NCBI GenBank assembly: GCA_963969495.1
Contig: OZ018329.1
Location: 146,814,502 to 146,878,501, forward strand
Length of the DNA stretch: 64,000 bases
Direction of reading: 5' to 3'
Source: Ceratothoa steindachneri
Lineage: Eukaryota; Arthropoda; Malacostraca; Isopoda; Cymothoidae
Position 1 is the stretch's first letter; each line of letters opens with the position of its first letter. A program made the translations under genes and the position numbers. This document shows positions 1 to 51,061 of the stretch, one piece after another. A model generated the notes under the pieces. It was given only the letters and a program-made list of their open reading frames with translations, was not told where the DNA came from and did not search any database.

Positions 1-1252
1 ACATTTTATTCACTGCAGCATCTATTGTTCGTAATAAGGGCCTCAACATACTCGTAACTCAAAAACTGCGCAGATCTTGCGCATGATGTCATCGGACATC
101 TTAGCCTACTTCTTCTTACTGGCAGCAAATAGGCCGTCTACGCTGGGGTATGGAGTTTTATTACTGACCTACAGTTTTCAGCAGTTTCACATCTGGGCTT
201 GAGGAGAGCCAGAACTCTGCCCAGTTTATTTAGCCGAACGCCTGCACCTCATCGGCCGTGTGGCTAAGTTCCTCATTCTGAGTGCATAGGTAGTTGCCCT
301 TCGGGTAGTTGGTATTGAGCTAAGGAAACCATGATACTTCACTACCTTCGGGCTTGAAACAAAAGGAGGGCATATTCCTACCCTTGATATTTGTTGTTGA
401 CTCCGCAAGGTACCAGTCGTTTTGGATATTTAAAGCGACATCCATTGTAAAGATCTCGTCAAAGAAAAGTTTGAGGGTGGATCTACGCTCTTTGAGTTGG
501 TTAAGCACGTTCTTGAAGCTTCCCAGCCTCCTGGACTGCATACACTTCGTGAAAAGGTGGCTCCGGAAAGAGGTCCCTCTATCCTGGGGTTTGGTGTCAA
601 AACATACATACTTCCTAGTACCTCTCCCAAAGAGGACCAAGATCAGTACCTGGTGCCCTCCCGCTACCAAGCGATTCTCATAATACACATGGAGCGTAAA
701 CACCAAAGAAACTAAATATAATAATAGTAACAATAAAATATTAAAGTAACATATAATATAAAGTAACATAAAAGAATAATAACACGATCGGAATTTGAGA
801 TATTTTTTTTACACCGGACAAAGAATATCTTAATTCCCAACTCATTAATTCTACCCACATACTACCCTCTTTGCCCACAAAATCAACTAAATTAAAGTCA
901 TCAAAGTATTTTTCAGCTAAACTTTAAAGTTTGGCAGTAATTTCGTCCTTGACTTCCCTTCAACTTTACAACAACTGTGCGCTATATACTGCCTATATAA
1001 GAGGCCTGGAGAATCTGTATACAGTCTTTCAGCGCGTCGTAAAGGAGACTAAATCTGGGTATGAGCCTCTAATCTGGGAAACCATGTCCCCGAATACCCC
1101 TTACCTGGAAGCCCTATACAAAAGTTTCAAGTTCAAAGTTCTAAAAAAAATGTTGCAGGCAAAATCGATGACATCTATTCACCCCTGGGAATAAACCCTT
1201 CGATTCTTCACACTTTAATGCTGTTTTAATGCTACTTTGATCCTGCTTTCAG
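1..1252. other. Intron or upstream sequence before the first visible exon
   Basis: AT-rich sequence without a supported gene. Short open frames are present but show no family motif. It contains a SINE tail fragment at about 561-690. The first coding exon(s) of the symporter were looked for here and not found. Confidence 0.6.
561..690 (+). mobile_element. SINE 3'-tail fragment
   Basis: This stretch aligns by eye with the distal part of the two longer SINE copies at 27813-28280 (+) and 25865-26357 (-). Shared landmarks in order are AGGTCCCTCT, TTTGGTGTCAAAA, ACTTCCT, CACCTCT/TACCTCT, AAAGAGGACC, and CTGGTGCCCTC followed by CTACCA. The tRNA-like head was not recognised upstream, so this is a truncated or diverged copy. 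Confidence 0.6.
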
Positions 1253-39707
<38,455 letters not shown>

Positions 39708-39709
<2 letters not shown>

Positions 39710-39713
39710 TAAA
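39708..39713 (+). promoter_or_regulatory. AATAAA overlapping the stop codon
   Basis: A canonical polyadenylation hexamer begins within the TAA stop. Whether it is used, giving a minimal 3' UTR, or a later signal is used cannot be told. Confidence 0.4.
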
Positions 39714-42700
39714 TGGTTACTCCATCCAAATGCGAGTAAGCAATTATAGAACAGTATAAAATACTATTGCTGAATTGTAAATACATATAAAAAATTGTAA
39801 ATTAATTTAGATTATCCATTTTATTTAACATAAATTTAATTTGCAATTATTAAAAGTCAAGGAAAGTCTCTCTTGACTAAATTATAAAACATCCGTCAAC
39901 AAAAATTATTAAAACCTTATTAATTTAACGATATTTTCAAGAAAAGATTCTTTTCTAGAAATTTCAACTCACGAAACAATACATGTTGGTGTTCAATGTA
40001 TGTTATAAAGCGAAAAAATAATAATAATAGTATTTATCAGCATATTCTTTATGAATCTCCAACATTCTTCTTTTCGAGGAAATCTCACATAGTAAACAAT
40101 TATTTTTATTAATATTTGTACAGATATTCTAATATTTAAATGCTCTTTTTTGAGTTAGTAAATATCTCTAGCATTTATATTTTCCTTCGTGGGAAACATG
40201 ATGTGAAATTAGGGCCTATATCTTTAATACCGTTTTATCCCGATAAAATTAGGCTGAGTTGGACATTGAGAAAAGAGATATTACTTAATTTTTCCCTTCT
40301 GTGAATTTGCACTCCGCGCCAACCACCACCTCCTACCAACCTAGTCCTTATGACTCGGGTATTCAACAAATTCACTCCTTTCTACTTATATTTTTGGCTC
40401 TTCTGCTAATTACTTTTCCATCTGAAAAAACGGTTCAGTATTTGATAGCGCCAATCTTCCCTACACTGCCGTACCCACATCCAAAGAGAACATGGAAGTT
40501 GCGAATGAGTTTGCTCAGGCAGGTAAGTGTTTCAAGGAGAGGAATGTAACAGGAATATTTAAAACAAATTAATATTAGTTGATTGAAATATGAACCACTC
40601 AAGTAGGTGGCATTATGTAACTCAAACAATGTGTATATAGAAAGAAACAATTTAAAAAAAAACCTGATTATTTATGCATACTTCTTTATATGCGGATGTA
40701 CAGATTATTATTTAACCTAAAAGTCCCTCCTGTATTTCTATTGATTCTCTCTTACAACTAAATAAATCATTTCCGCTGTATTTATCGCAGTTTTATTTGA
40801 AGCCGCATTGACCTCATGTACACTTAGGCCTGAGTAGCTTATGTAGGACAAAAGACCTTGAAATATGTTGCATTTGTTTCTAGAAATTGGAGAAAAGAGA
40901 AAAATAAAAATATGAATTCTTATTTTAAGAGGACAAGGCCTAAGGCGTCCGCAATAATTTGGATTCATTGTGAAAGAAATTTGAAAATATGTACTTTGAT
41001 GTAGCTATGGGGTGTACACAAAATTCAAATTACTTAAAAGGGCTTACGAAAAAAACACCAAGAGTAAGTTAATATATGCAAAGGTATTCAAGGAGTACAC
41101 ATTAGAATCATGGGCCGAGGCTTAAAATGAAAGATAGCCAAGGCAAAAAGACACAGAGAACCGTAAAAAAATTGCCAACAGTATCAAATCAGTTAAAATT
41201 GTGATATTCTTTTTAATTATATATTATTTTAATATTTTTCATTATAATGTTAATCAATTTACTTTTAAAAGGCAAAAGAATTATTTTTAAAATCTAAAAT
41301 TATAAATGTGCGACATGCATTTTCAAGTTTCTAAGTCATCCAAATTAAACAACTTATTTTTGCTGTTTAAACTAAACATTATGAGACTGAGAAATTCCAG
41401 TTATAGACAAGTAATTTGTAGTTTCTGTAAAAAGAATCATGGCAACTCTTATCATAAAGAAAGAAAATCAGTCATGGCGAGGCTTTTCGTTGACACGCTC
41501 TTGTGAATTGTTTATTTGGTAAAAAAAAATGAAAGCATTCGAATCAAAGACGGAGAGGTAAAGTAAAATAAATAATGAATAGGCAATGACATAGTATAAA
41601 CCGTGGTTCGGATCTTACGTAAAACTGTAGGTCCACCGACCGCCTAGGTGACCTGTCAAATCTATTTCTGTATTTCCAGCTTTGCTATTTCTACTCTCTT
41701 TGCTCTTCTTTCCCTTTCTGCCCCCCTCCTTCTTCGTCGCACCTGCCAGAGTCCGTAAGTGGTCTGTAGGTATTAGAGGGGAGGTGTGCGTGGGGGGGAC
41801 ACCGGGAGCTTGTGGAAACTTTCTGTCTCTCATCTCCCACTTTTCTTTTTATGTCTTTTCATTTTAACACCAGAAATAAATTTTAAAAATTAAAACATTG
41901 CAGGAAACATTCAAAATAATGCAATGGTTCACTCTAAATAAAAAGGGTGGGTCATTGAAAACCATCAATTTCGCTAAATTCCTAACTTTTCTAAAAGATA
42001 GGGCCATTATTTATTCAATGTTCTGCCACTTACGATTCTTAATTGCCAAGAAAACTTTCATACGCCAATAAACATCACACGTCGCAAATTTTGAGGAAGA
42101 GGAGATGTTCTTCCCATATTACATTCTATTTAAAACGGTTACCAGATATTTTCCCTAAAACTATCAGCCAATTGGAGACCCAGACTACCAAAATATAACT
42201 TTAGACAGGAACCTTTTGTGTATTTAGGTTATTTGCAGGGATCATTAAAGTTTCTAACCCTGCAAAGGAATAACTTGAGTCAAAAGTGACCTTTGTCAGC
42301 CTGCGGCTTTCTCAGAATAGTCATTCGATCCAGCTTTGACTACCACCGTTTGAGTGCGTCGCTCTTTTGTCCATAAAGATCACAAAACCTAGTGGTGATA
42401 ATCGCTTCATCCGGAATCAAACACAATCAATGCAGAGACGCGCACAAGGCTTCATCATCTTCAAGCAGATGCCAGCAAGCTCGGATCTCTCTTGTCGCTT
42501 GTGATGTTACGAGCGATAAACTGAATCTATTTACTTTAATAGATTATATGATTTATTTTCTGTTATATTATAATATAAAGCTACAGACTGTAATAATTTT
42601 AATAATACATTTTCATTAACCACTGGCATATTCTGTTGAACTAAAGCTAGAATTTTGAACCGAGCGTTTTTTCTTTCATAGAGTAATTCAAAATCAATAT

Positions 42701-43389
42701 ACCTCTTCTGTTTGGTATCGGATAATACTATTATCTTTAAGTTAATATTTATTCCGCATCATTGTGCACGATATCACGATATCAAAACTCCTGAACATAG
42801 TGTGGGTAACATTTTCCTTGAGACCCCCGCGATATTGGTGGCCCCTGGAGATTGGCTACTTTTAAGTGCAGTAACACTTAATATCAATGAAATCGGATAC
42901 CAGGACATCACAGCCCCTAGAATGCTTATCTAACACTCCGTGAAACTTAGGTGCGAATAATAATGAATCAGAACTCAGTGGAAAGTCGGTGATTATAAGT
43001 GAACCCTGGTCGCGAGTGAGTCTCAAACATTCGTGTGACCATTCAGCAAACCTTTTTAGGAACTTCAAACAACATCAGTACATACTGCGACACAAAGAGA
43101 GAGATGATTTCAAACAGCAACACCATTGAAACTACAGTACATTGAAAGGTCAGTCTACGATTTCTTTTGGTTTCTGCGCTCAGCAGCACTCCGAGCCTGG
43201 GACTATCGCTCGCTATTGTCATGAGACGGTACCGATATACTTTCCAAACTGCTCGCCCAAGTGGCATCTACTCAAGGTGGCCAAGGTCTGTTCAAATTTG
43301 TATAGCCCTCAAGAGAATCACACTCCTGTCCCGAGAGAACGTGCTTCAATCCCATTGTGAGCGACTTTAACCATCTGCGACAGGGGTAA
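39714..43389. other. Gene-poor AT-rich sequence downstream of the symporter
   Basis: No supported gene. An open stretch at 40301-40549 ends in a good donor (CAG/GTAAGT) but has no family match. Confidence 0.5.
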
Positions 43390-44150
43390 TGCAAATCTCC
43401 TGCTGATGAGCGGCTTCGCCTCAGCCGTAAACTCGACGGCCTAATCAAAGCTATCGAGAAACTTTCTCGGGAACTTAAAGGCGGAAAATCACAACTCACC
43501 GAGATTCTCCGGTTAACAGGTGTTAGTGTCATTGTATATACTTTCCATCATCAAGCCAAATAATGTATTTCCCACTGCAAGTCTCAAACTGCGGCGGAGG
43601 GAAGGGGGGTATAATCACCCCGCATTCACCGTGGAGGCATTGGAATGTTTAATGTTTTAATTCCTGCTTCTTCGCCAGGATCCCGCCAAGAGATTAAACA
43701 TCCCAAATGACATCAGTTAAACAGACTCTATCATCCCGCCCTCGCAAGATGCCAGAAGCCCTCCAATAGTTTCATTTCTTCACAATGTAGGAGATAAACC
43801 AATTCTTGTGTATCAAAAAAATACATTTGTTCTCTCTCCCTATATCCAGGTCGTACTGTTCCCTGGATATTCTTAATTGCAGATGTCAATCACACAATCT
43901 TAGGGGACAATTTTGTGCACCATCTTTAACTCATCCCTAATCTTATAGGACGTGTTATCAAAGACTCGGTTTCAGGATGGTTGATTCAATGCACTCCCAC
44001 TTTCCAATTACCGCGTTTCAGGCTGAATCAGCATATTCATGAACTTGACTCACGCGGACGGAATTTTCTATCCATCAACAGAAGCCTCTATTAGAATTTG
44101 ACTCGCTTTAGTGCTGAAGAAATGAGGGCAGTGCTCAAGTAGCTAATAGA
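43390..44150 (+). pseudogene. Ty3/Gypsy-like gag-protease remnant
   Basis: The plus-strand frame contains a charged coiled-coil-like segment at about 43400-43500, of the kind found at the end of Gypsy gag. After stops, a stretch at about 43850-43935 resembles the flap-to-C-terminal part of a retropepsin (aromatic-Ile-Phe, Ala-Asp-Val, then an Ile-Leu-Gly-x-x-Phe block). The catalytic DSG region, RT and LTRs were not found. Heavily decayed. Confidence 0.42.
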
Positions 44151-44466
44151 AAATACATTGCCTCCATTGGGTTTATTTCCAAAGCGGTTGATTGGACCAT
44201 AAAATAAAATGTCTACCTTTGACGAGAACTTTGTGCAGCATTTTTAATTGTAAAAAAAAGTTTTACCCCTAATTTAAGTCTCTAAAGTAACCCTCGACAT
44301 AGATCACAAAGCCACTGAGCTCGTAGTTTACTTTCGCAGTACTAATCACCTCCGCTGGTAGGGAGGCAGTTAGACTTCATCACTCAATTCGTAAATGGCG
44401 TAATGTGGTCGAAACTGGTAGAAATCACATCTTCTAACAGTTTATATTTCTCTTCCTGTGTGTGTG

Positions 44467-44468
<2 letters not shown>

Positions 44469-44523
<55 letters not shown>
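44469..44523. repeat. (CT)n microsatellite
   Basis: About 54 bp of CT directly upstream of the LINE endonuclease segment, marking the apparent 5' truncation point of that LINE copy. Confidence 0.97.
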
Positions 44524-44527
<4 letters not shown>

Positions 44528-44547
44528 ATCTCTTTCTGTCTCTTTCT

Positions 44548-45422
44548 CTGAAAGTTCTTCTGTTCAATGCGAGGTCAATCAGGAACAAGTTTCCTGAGCT
44601 CCGTGACCTCGATGAGAAGGAAGAACCCGAAATGGTAGCTATAACAGAATCGTGGATAAAAACCTCAAACCGAGACTTTGAAGGCGAATTCACGGTTCCT
44701 AGCTCCAACTCTTCCACAAGGATAGGCCAGACAGAGAGGGTGGCGGTGTAATGTTGTATGTCAGGGATACAATCAAATCTACGAACTCCAACATTATATC
44801 CGACCACGAGCCCCTAGGCGTTGACCTAGAGATAGGTCCTGTCAGATACAGGGCCCTGCTGCTTTACAGACCCCCTTTCCAACCCGTTAAAAAGGACAGG
44901 GAACTGTGCCAGCTGCTGGGTGAGCTTGCTCACGGCAGAGTGTACATCGTTATGGGCGACTTCAACAGACAAGTTGACTGGGAAACCAGAGCAGCCTGTG
45001 GCGAGAGCGCGTTACTCCTGGAGTTCACCAACAACGAGTTCCTCACTCAATGGGTCAGAGAACCGACGAGAGGAGACAATATCCTTGACTTGGTCTTCAC
45101 TTCTGAGGAAAATATCGTTAAGGATCTCTCTGTAGGCGAAGAGCTCGGTGGCAGTGATCACCAGCTAGTTAGATTTAGCGTCAAGATCCCGAAGGTAAGG
45201 TCTGTTGTCAGTCAATCAAGGAAACTTGACTTGAGAAGAGCAGACTTTGCAAGCCTTCGTGCTGGGTTAACTGATGTAAGGCTAGCGGTATGCGAAGTTG
45301 TTGAGGATTCGTGGAACAATTTCAAAAATAAATTCATGAGTCTTCAATCAAGTTGCATCCCTCTAAAATGCCTCCGTCGGTCTTCTGTTCAACCAAAGTG
45401 GTTTAATCGAGAATTCGGCTAA
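44548..45422 (+). pseudogene. LINE apurinic-type endonuclease
   Basis: It reads LLFNARSIRNKF and ITESWI, then, after a frame change near 44750, MLYVRD, LLYRPP, VMGDFN, PTRGDNILDLVF and GGSDHQLVRF. The Asn, Glu, Asp-Asn and Asp-His positions of the nuclease are present. A TAA at about 45420 stops the frame, which otherwise continues towards the RT. Confidence 0.88.
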
Positions 45423-47030
45423 CTGCTTAGGCAGAAGAGAAATGCGTACCGGCGATCGAAGATTTCGGGTGCCTTTGACGAGTACCGGAGGCTAGCCAGA
45501 AGACTGAAGTCCAGCATAAGGGCGGCTAAGCGTACTGACGAACTCCAAGTGGCGAGACTCTGCAAGGAGAATCCCAAGGAGTTCTTCGGATATGTAAATA
45601 GCCGTAAACCAATCCTTCGTAGGATTGGGCCCTTAGTGGACGAGGAGGGTGCATTAACTCACTTAGATGCAGAAAATGCTAACCTGCTCAATGACTACTT
45701 CTCTTCAGTGTTTACTGAAGAGTGTGGTCCCATCTCCCAGCCAACGAGTTCCTACTCGGGGGAAAAGCTGGAGGATATGAACTTCACCAAAAGGAGAAAT
45801 TAAGAAAAAGATCGCTGACCTAAAGACGAATAAGTCCCCTGGACAGGACGGGTTTGTATCAAAGGTGTTGAAGGAAGTGTGCGATGAAGTATCACGACAT
45901 ATGTGCGCTATCTTTAACGGTCCGGACCGGATGCGTTCCTAGAGACTGGCGTGAGGCGGAGGTGACTCCGATCTTCAAGAAAGGAGACCCCAGCCATCCG
46001 TCAAACTACCAACCCATCAGTTTGACTTCGATAGTCGGTAAACTCATGGAAAGCCTCATAGTGGACAAGATAACGTCTTATTTAGAGTCAAACCTGCTAC
46101 TGAGGAGTTCCCAGCACGGCTTCCGAAGGCAACGGTCATGCCTGACGAACCTTGTGGAATTCTTCCACTTCGTGTTCAGTGAGCATGATCGAGATAAAGC
46201 GGTGGATGTTGTGTACCTTGACTTCCAAAAGGCCTTGGACAAGGTACCACACCGCCACCTTCTCCGGAAAGTGCGTGCGCAGGACATAGACGGCAAGGTA
46301 AAAGGTTGGATAGAGAGCTGGCTAAGTGACAAACCGCAACGAGTAGTGGTGAATAGACGGGCCTCTGAATGGGCACCCGTATCTAGCGGTGTCCCTCAAG
46401 GTTCCGCCTGGGACCACTACTGTTTATTATATATGTCAACGACATGGACGGAGACATGGTTGCCAAAATCTCCAAATTTGCCGACGACACCAAGCTTGGT
46501 ATCAATGTGGAGAAGGAGGGGAACACTGCCCGCCTCCAAGAGGACCTTCAAAGGAGTGGGGAGTGGTCGGACACGTAGAAAATGCCTTTCAACGTGGGGA
46601 AATGCAAAGTAATGCATATCGGCCACCGAAACCCCAAATATCAGTACATCCTTAAGGGCACTGCTCTTGATTCGAGTGAACCTGAGAAGGACTTGGGTGT
46701 AACTATCACTAGCGACCTCAAGTTCTCGAAACAGTGCATCGAGGCAGAGAAGAAAGCCCAAAGGATGATAGGCTACATAAAGCGCCAGTTTGGATACCTT
46801 AACAAGGAGATAGTACTTTGTCTGTACAACTCCCTCGTTCGGCCGCACCTGGAGTATGCCGTACAATTTTGGAGTCCTTCGTTTTGAAAGGATATCGCAA
46901 GGTTGGAACGCGTACAAGCCAGGGCAACAAAGCTGATTCCCTCTATCCGACATACAAGTTATGAGGATAGACTAAGGGAATTAGATCTGTTCTCGCTGGA
47001 AACCCGTAGACTGCGTGGTCAGCTCATCTA
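45423..47030 (+). pseudogene. LINE reverse transcriptase, broken
   Basis: LCKENPKEFFGYVNS (45549-45803) is followed by a one-base insertion. Then PIFKKGD, HGFRRQRSC and YLDFQKALD (45884 onward). A one-base deletion near 46407 disrupts SGVPQGS...GP. The frame resumes with the C-terminal domain (46582-46887: MPFNVGKCKVMHIGH, VRPHLEYAVQFWSP). Stops replace Trp at 46577 and Arg at 46885. A TAA after RGQLI (47029) is shared with all array monomers. Confidence 0.88.
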
Positions 47031-47272
47031 AGTTTCCAAAATACTTCGAGGGTTCGACAATGTTGAATACTGGGATATTTTCACACTGAGTGAGAACAGA
47101 ACGCGCAATCACGGCTTCAAACTTGAACTGAAGCGTTACAACCGCTATCTGTTGCTAAATTTTTTCACTTACAGTATCTGCGGTAAGTGGAACGCACTTC
47201 TAGTGGAAGTTCTCAACAGTGCATCTGTTGACCAGTTCAAGTCTCTCTCTCTTTTTTTGAGGAATGACGAGG

Positions 47273-48901
47273 GAACATTAAAGCACTCAGCTGCAGAAAA
47301 TGCTAACCTCCTCAACGACTACTTCGCTTCAGTGTTTACTGAAGATTGTGGTCCCATCCCCCAGCAAACGGATTTCTACTCGGGCGAAAAGCTGGAGGAT
47401 ATGGACCTCACCGAAGGAGAAATAGAAAATAAGATCACTGACCTAATGACGAATAAGTCACCTGTCCCGGATGGGTTTCCACCTAAAGTGTTAAAAGAAG
47501 TGCGCGATCAAGTTTCACGACACCTGAGCGTAATCTTCAACATGTCAATCCGGAACGAAAGCGTTCCTAGAGACTGGCGTGAAGTGGAGGTGACTCCTAT
47601 ATTCAAGAAAGGAAACCGTAGCCAACCGTCGAACTACCGACCTATCAGTCTGACTTTGATAGTCGGTAAACTCATGGAAAGCATCATAGTGGAGAAAATG
47701 ACGTCGCATTTAGAGTTAAACTTGCTACTGAGGATTTCCCAGCACGGCTTCCGAAGGCAACGGTCATGCCTGACGAACCCTGTAGAATTCTTCCACTTCG
47801 TCTTCAGTGAGCACGATCGGGACAAGGCGGTGAATGTGGTGTACTTAGACTTTCAGAAAGCCTTTGATAAAGTACCACACCGCCGCCTTCTCCGGAAAGT
47901 GCGAGCGCTGGGAATAGACGGAAAAGTAGATGGCTAGATAGAGAACTGGCTAAGTGGCAGACGGCAAAGGGTGGTGGTGAATGGACGGGCTTCTGAGTGG
48001 GTGCCCGTTACTAGTGGGGTGCCTCAAGGTTCTGTCCTGGGACCACTACTATTTATCATCTACGTCAACGATATGGATGGTGACATGGTTGCCAAGATTT
48101 CTAAATTTGCCGACGATACCAAGCTTGGTATGAACGTTGCGAAGGATGCAAATACTGCCCGCCTGCAGGAAGATCTTCGCAAGATTGGGGAGTGGTCGGA
48201 CACGTGGCAAATGCCTTTTAACGTGATCAAATGCAAAGTGATGCATATCGGCCACCGAAACCCCCAATCTCAGTATATCCTTAAGGGCACTGCTCTTGAT
48301 TCGAGTGACACTGAGAAGCACTTGGGTGTAACTATCACTAGTGACCTCAAGTTCTCTAAACAGTGCATCGAGGCAGAGAAGAAAGCCCAAAGGATGATAG
48401 GCTACATAAAGTGCCAGTTTGGATACCTTAACAAGAAGATAGTACTTTGTCTGTACAACTCCCTCGTTCGGCCGCACCTGGAGTATGCCGTACAATTTTG
48501 GAGTCCTTCGTTTCGAAAGGATATCGCAAGGTTGGAACGCGTACAAGCCAGGGCAACCAAGCTGATTCCCTCTATCCGACATACAAGTTATGAGGATAGA
48601 CTAAGGGAATTAGATCTGTTCTCGCTGGAAACCCGTAGACTGCGTGGTCAGCTCATCTAAGTTTCCAAAATACTTCGAGGGTTCGACAATGTTGAATACT
48701 GTGATATTTTCACACTGAGTGAGAACAGAACGCGCAATCACGGCTTCAAACTTGACCTGAAGCGTTACAACCGCTATCTGTTGCTAAATTTTTTCACTTA
48801 CAGTATCTGCGGTAAGTGGAACGCACTTCTAGTGGAAGTTCTCAACAGTGAATCTGTTGACCAGTTCAAGTCTCTCTCTCTTTTTTTGAGGAATGAGGAG
48901 T
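47273..48901 (+). repeat. Macrosatellite monomer 1
   Basis: 1,629 bp. The frame 47152-47937 enters from the upstream LINE tail and runs through the junction into the RT. The second frame, 47971-48660, has SGVPQGSVLGPLLF and FADDTKLG intact. It differs from most monomers around 48225-48270 (AACGTGATCAAATGC, CCCCAATCTCAG), a variant also in monomer 8. Confidence 0.93.
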
Positions 48902-51061
48902 GAACATTAAAGCACTCAGCTGCAGAAAATGCTAACCTCCTCAACGACTACTTCGCTTCAGTGTTTACTGAAGATTGTGGTCCCATCCCTCAGCAAACGG
49001 ATTTCTACTCGGGCGAAAAGCTGGAGGATATGGACCTCACCGAAGGAGAAATAGAAAAGAAGATCACTGACCTAAGGACGAATAAGTCACCTGTCCTGGA
49101 TGGGTTTCCACCTAAAGTGTTAAAAGAAGTGCGCGATCAAGTGTCACGACACCTGAGCGTAATCTTCAACATGTCAATCCGGAACGAAAGCGTTCCTAGA
49201 GACTGGTGTGAAGTGGAGGTGACTCCTATATTCAAGAAAGGAAACCGTAGCCAACCGTCGAACTACCGACCTATCAGTCTGACTTTGATAGTCGGTAAAC
49301 TCATGGAAAGCATCATAGTGGAGAAAATGACGTCGCATTTAGAGTTAAACTTGCTACTGAGGATTTCCCAGCACGGCTTCCGAAGGCAACGGTCATGCCT
49401 GACGAACCCTGTAGAATTTTCCCACTTCGTCTTCAGTGAGCACGATCGGGACAAGGCGGTGAATGTGGTGTACTTAGACTTTCAGAAAGCCTTTGATAAA
49501 GTACCACACCGCCGCCTTCTCCGGAAAGTGCGAGCGCTGGGAATAGATGGAAAAGTAGAGGGGTGACACTATGGATGACTTTTCTCTGGTAAGAAATTAT
49601 TTGTGTGTTGAATGGAACAGGAGCTGCCAAGTGTAGGCCATGAATGGTCTTTTGCAGTCTCCTTCTTTTCTTATGTTCTTATGTTCTTATGTAATCTTCA
49701 ACATGTCAATCCGGAACGAAAGCGTTCCGAGAGACTGGCGTGAAGTGGAGGTGACTCCTATATTCAAGAAAGGAAACCGTAGCCAACCGTCGAACTACCG
49801 ACCTATCAGTCTGACTTTGATAGTCGGTAAACTCATGGAAAGCATCATAGTGGAGAAAATGACGTCGCATTTAGAGTTAAACTTGCTACTGAGGATTTCC
49901 CAGCACGGCTTCCGAAGGCAACGGTCATGCCTGACGAACCCTGTAGAATTCTTCCACTTCGTCTTCAGTGAGCACGATCGGGACAATGCGGTGAATGTGG
50001 TGTACTTAGACTTTCAGAAAGCCTTTGATAAAGTACCACACCGCCGCCTTCCCTGGAAAGTGCGAGCGCTGGGAATAGACGGAAAAGTAGATGGCTAGAT
50101 AGAGAACTGGCTAAGTGGCAGACGGCAAAGGGTGGTGTTGAATGGACGGGCTTCTGAGTGGGTGCCCGTTACTAGTGGGGTGCCTCAAGGTTCTGTCCTG
50201 GGACCACTACTATTTATCATCTACGTCAACGATATGGATGGTGACATGGTTGCCAAGATTTCTAAATTTGCCGACGATACCAAGCTTGGTATGAACGTTG
50301 CGAAGGATGCAAATACTGCCCGCCTGCAGGAAGATCTTCGGAAGATTGGGGAGTGGTCGGACACGTGGAAAATGTCTTTCAACGTGGGGAAATGCAAAGT
50401 AATGCATATCGGCCACCGAAACCCCAAATATCAGTACATCCTTAAGGGCACTGCTCTTGATTCGAGTGACACTGAGAAGGACTTGGGTGTAACTATCACT
50501 AGTGACCTCAAGTGCTCTAAACAGTGCATCGAGGCAGAGAAGAAAGCCCAAAGGATGATAGGTTACATAAAGTGCCAGTTTGGATACCTTAACAAGAAGA
50601 TAGTACTTTGTCTGTACAACTCCCTCGTTCGGCCGCACCTGGAGTATGCCGTACAATTTTGGAGTCCTTCGTTTCGAAAGGATATCGCAAGGTTGGAACG
50701 TGTACAAGCCAGGGCAACCAAGCTGATTCCCTCTATCCGACATACAAGTTATGAGGATTAACTATGGGAATTAGATATGTTCTCGCTGGAAACCCGTAGA
50801 CTGCGTGGTCAGCTCATCTAAGTTTCCAAAATACTTCGAGGGTTCGACAATGTTGAATACTGGGATATTTTCACACTGAGTGAGAACAGAACGCGCAATC
50901 ACGGCTTCAAACTTAACTGAAGCGTTACAACCGCTATATGTTGCTAATTTTTTGCACTTACAGTATCTGTGGTAAGTGGAACGCACTTCTAGTGGAAGTT
51001 CTCAACAGTGAATCTGTTGACCAGTTCAAGTCTCTCTCTCTTTTTTTGAGGAATGAGGGGG
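48902..51061 (+). repeat. Macrosatellite monomer 2, recombinant
   Basis: 2,160 bp. A normal left part ends at about 49559 (GGAAAAGTAGA). A 133-bp piece of another LINE's 3' UTR follows (49560-49692). The monomer then restarts at TAATCTTCAACATG, so about 398 bp are present twice. The second part (50132-50761) ends in GAGGATTAACTA, a variant shared with monomer 5. A TGA at 48899 precedes the start. Confidence 0.92.
49560..49692 (+). mobile_element. LINE 3'-UTR fragment in monomer 2
   Basis: It matches 53624-53756 in monomer 4 with few differences (GACTTTTCTCTGGTAAGAAA, GGAGCTGCCAAGTGTAGGCC) and ends in the same (TTCTTATG)n tail. It joins the monomer at exactly the same base as the longer insert. 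Confidence 0.92.

Larger units (their letters stand above)
44536..47272 (+). mobile_element. CR1-clade LINE copy, 5'-truncated (source type of the array)
   Basis: It contains the endonuclease and the whole RT plus the C-terminal tail, and leads without a break into the tandem array. Unlike the array monomers it keeps Trp at the KVKGWIE position (about 46305), so it branched off before the array's founder nonsense mutation. Confidence 0.9.

Noticed and set aside
931..1194. 87-codon frame upstream of the first exon as an N-terminal SLC5 exon
   Set aside because: It lacks the hydrophobic first helix and the WWP-like motif expected, and has no donor in the right phase.
40301..40549. 82-codon frame ending in a strong donor site
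   Set aside because: No family similarity, no matching exon downstream, weak acceptor. It could be an exon of an unknown gene but cannot be supported.
43142..43370. Overlapping plus-strand frames near 43.2 kb as a host gene
   Set aside because: Two frames open at once with no conserved motif. Most likely flank or gag-region debris of the Gypsy-like remnant.
48049..48582. A 177-codon open frame on the minus strand, repeated in most macrosatellite monomers
   Set aside because: It is the exact antisense of the RT C-terminal region. Its conservation follows from monomer identity, and it has no motif or promoter of its own.
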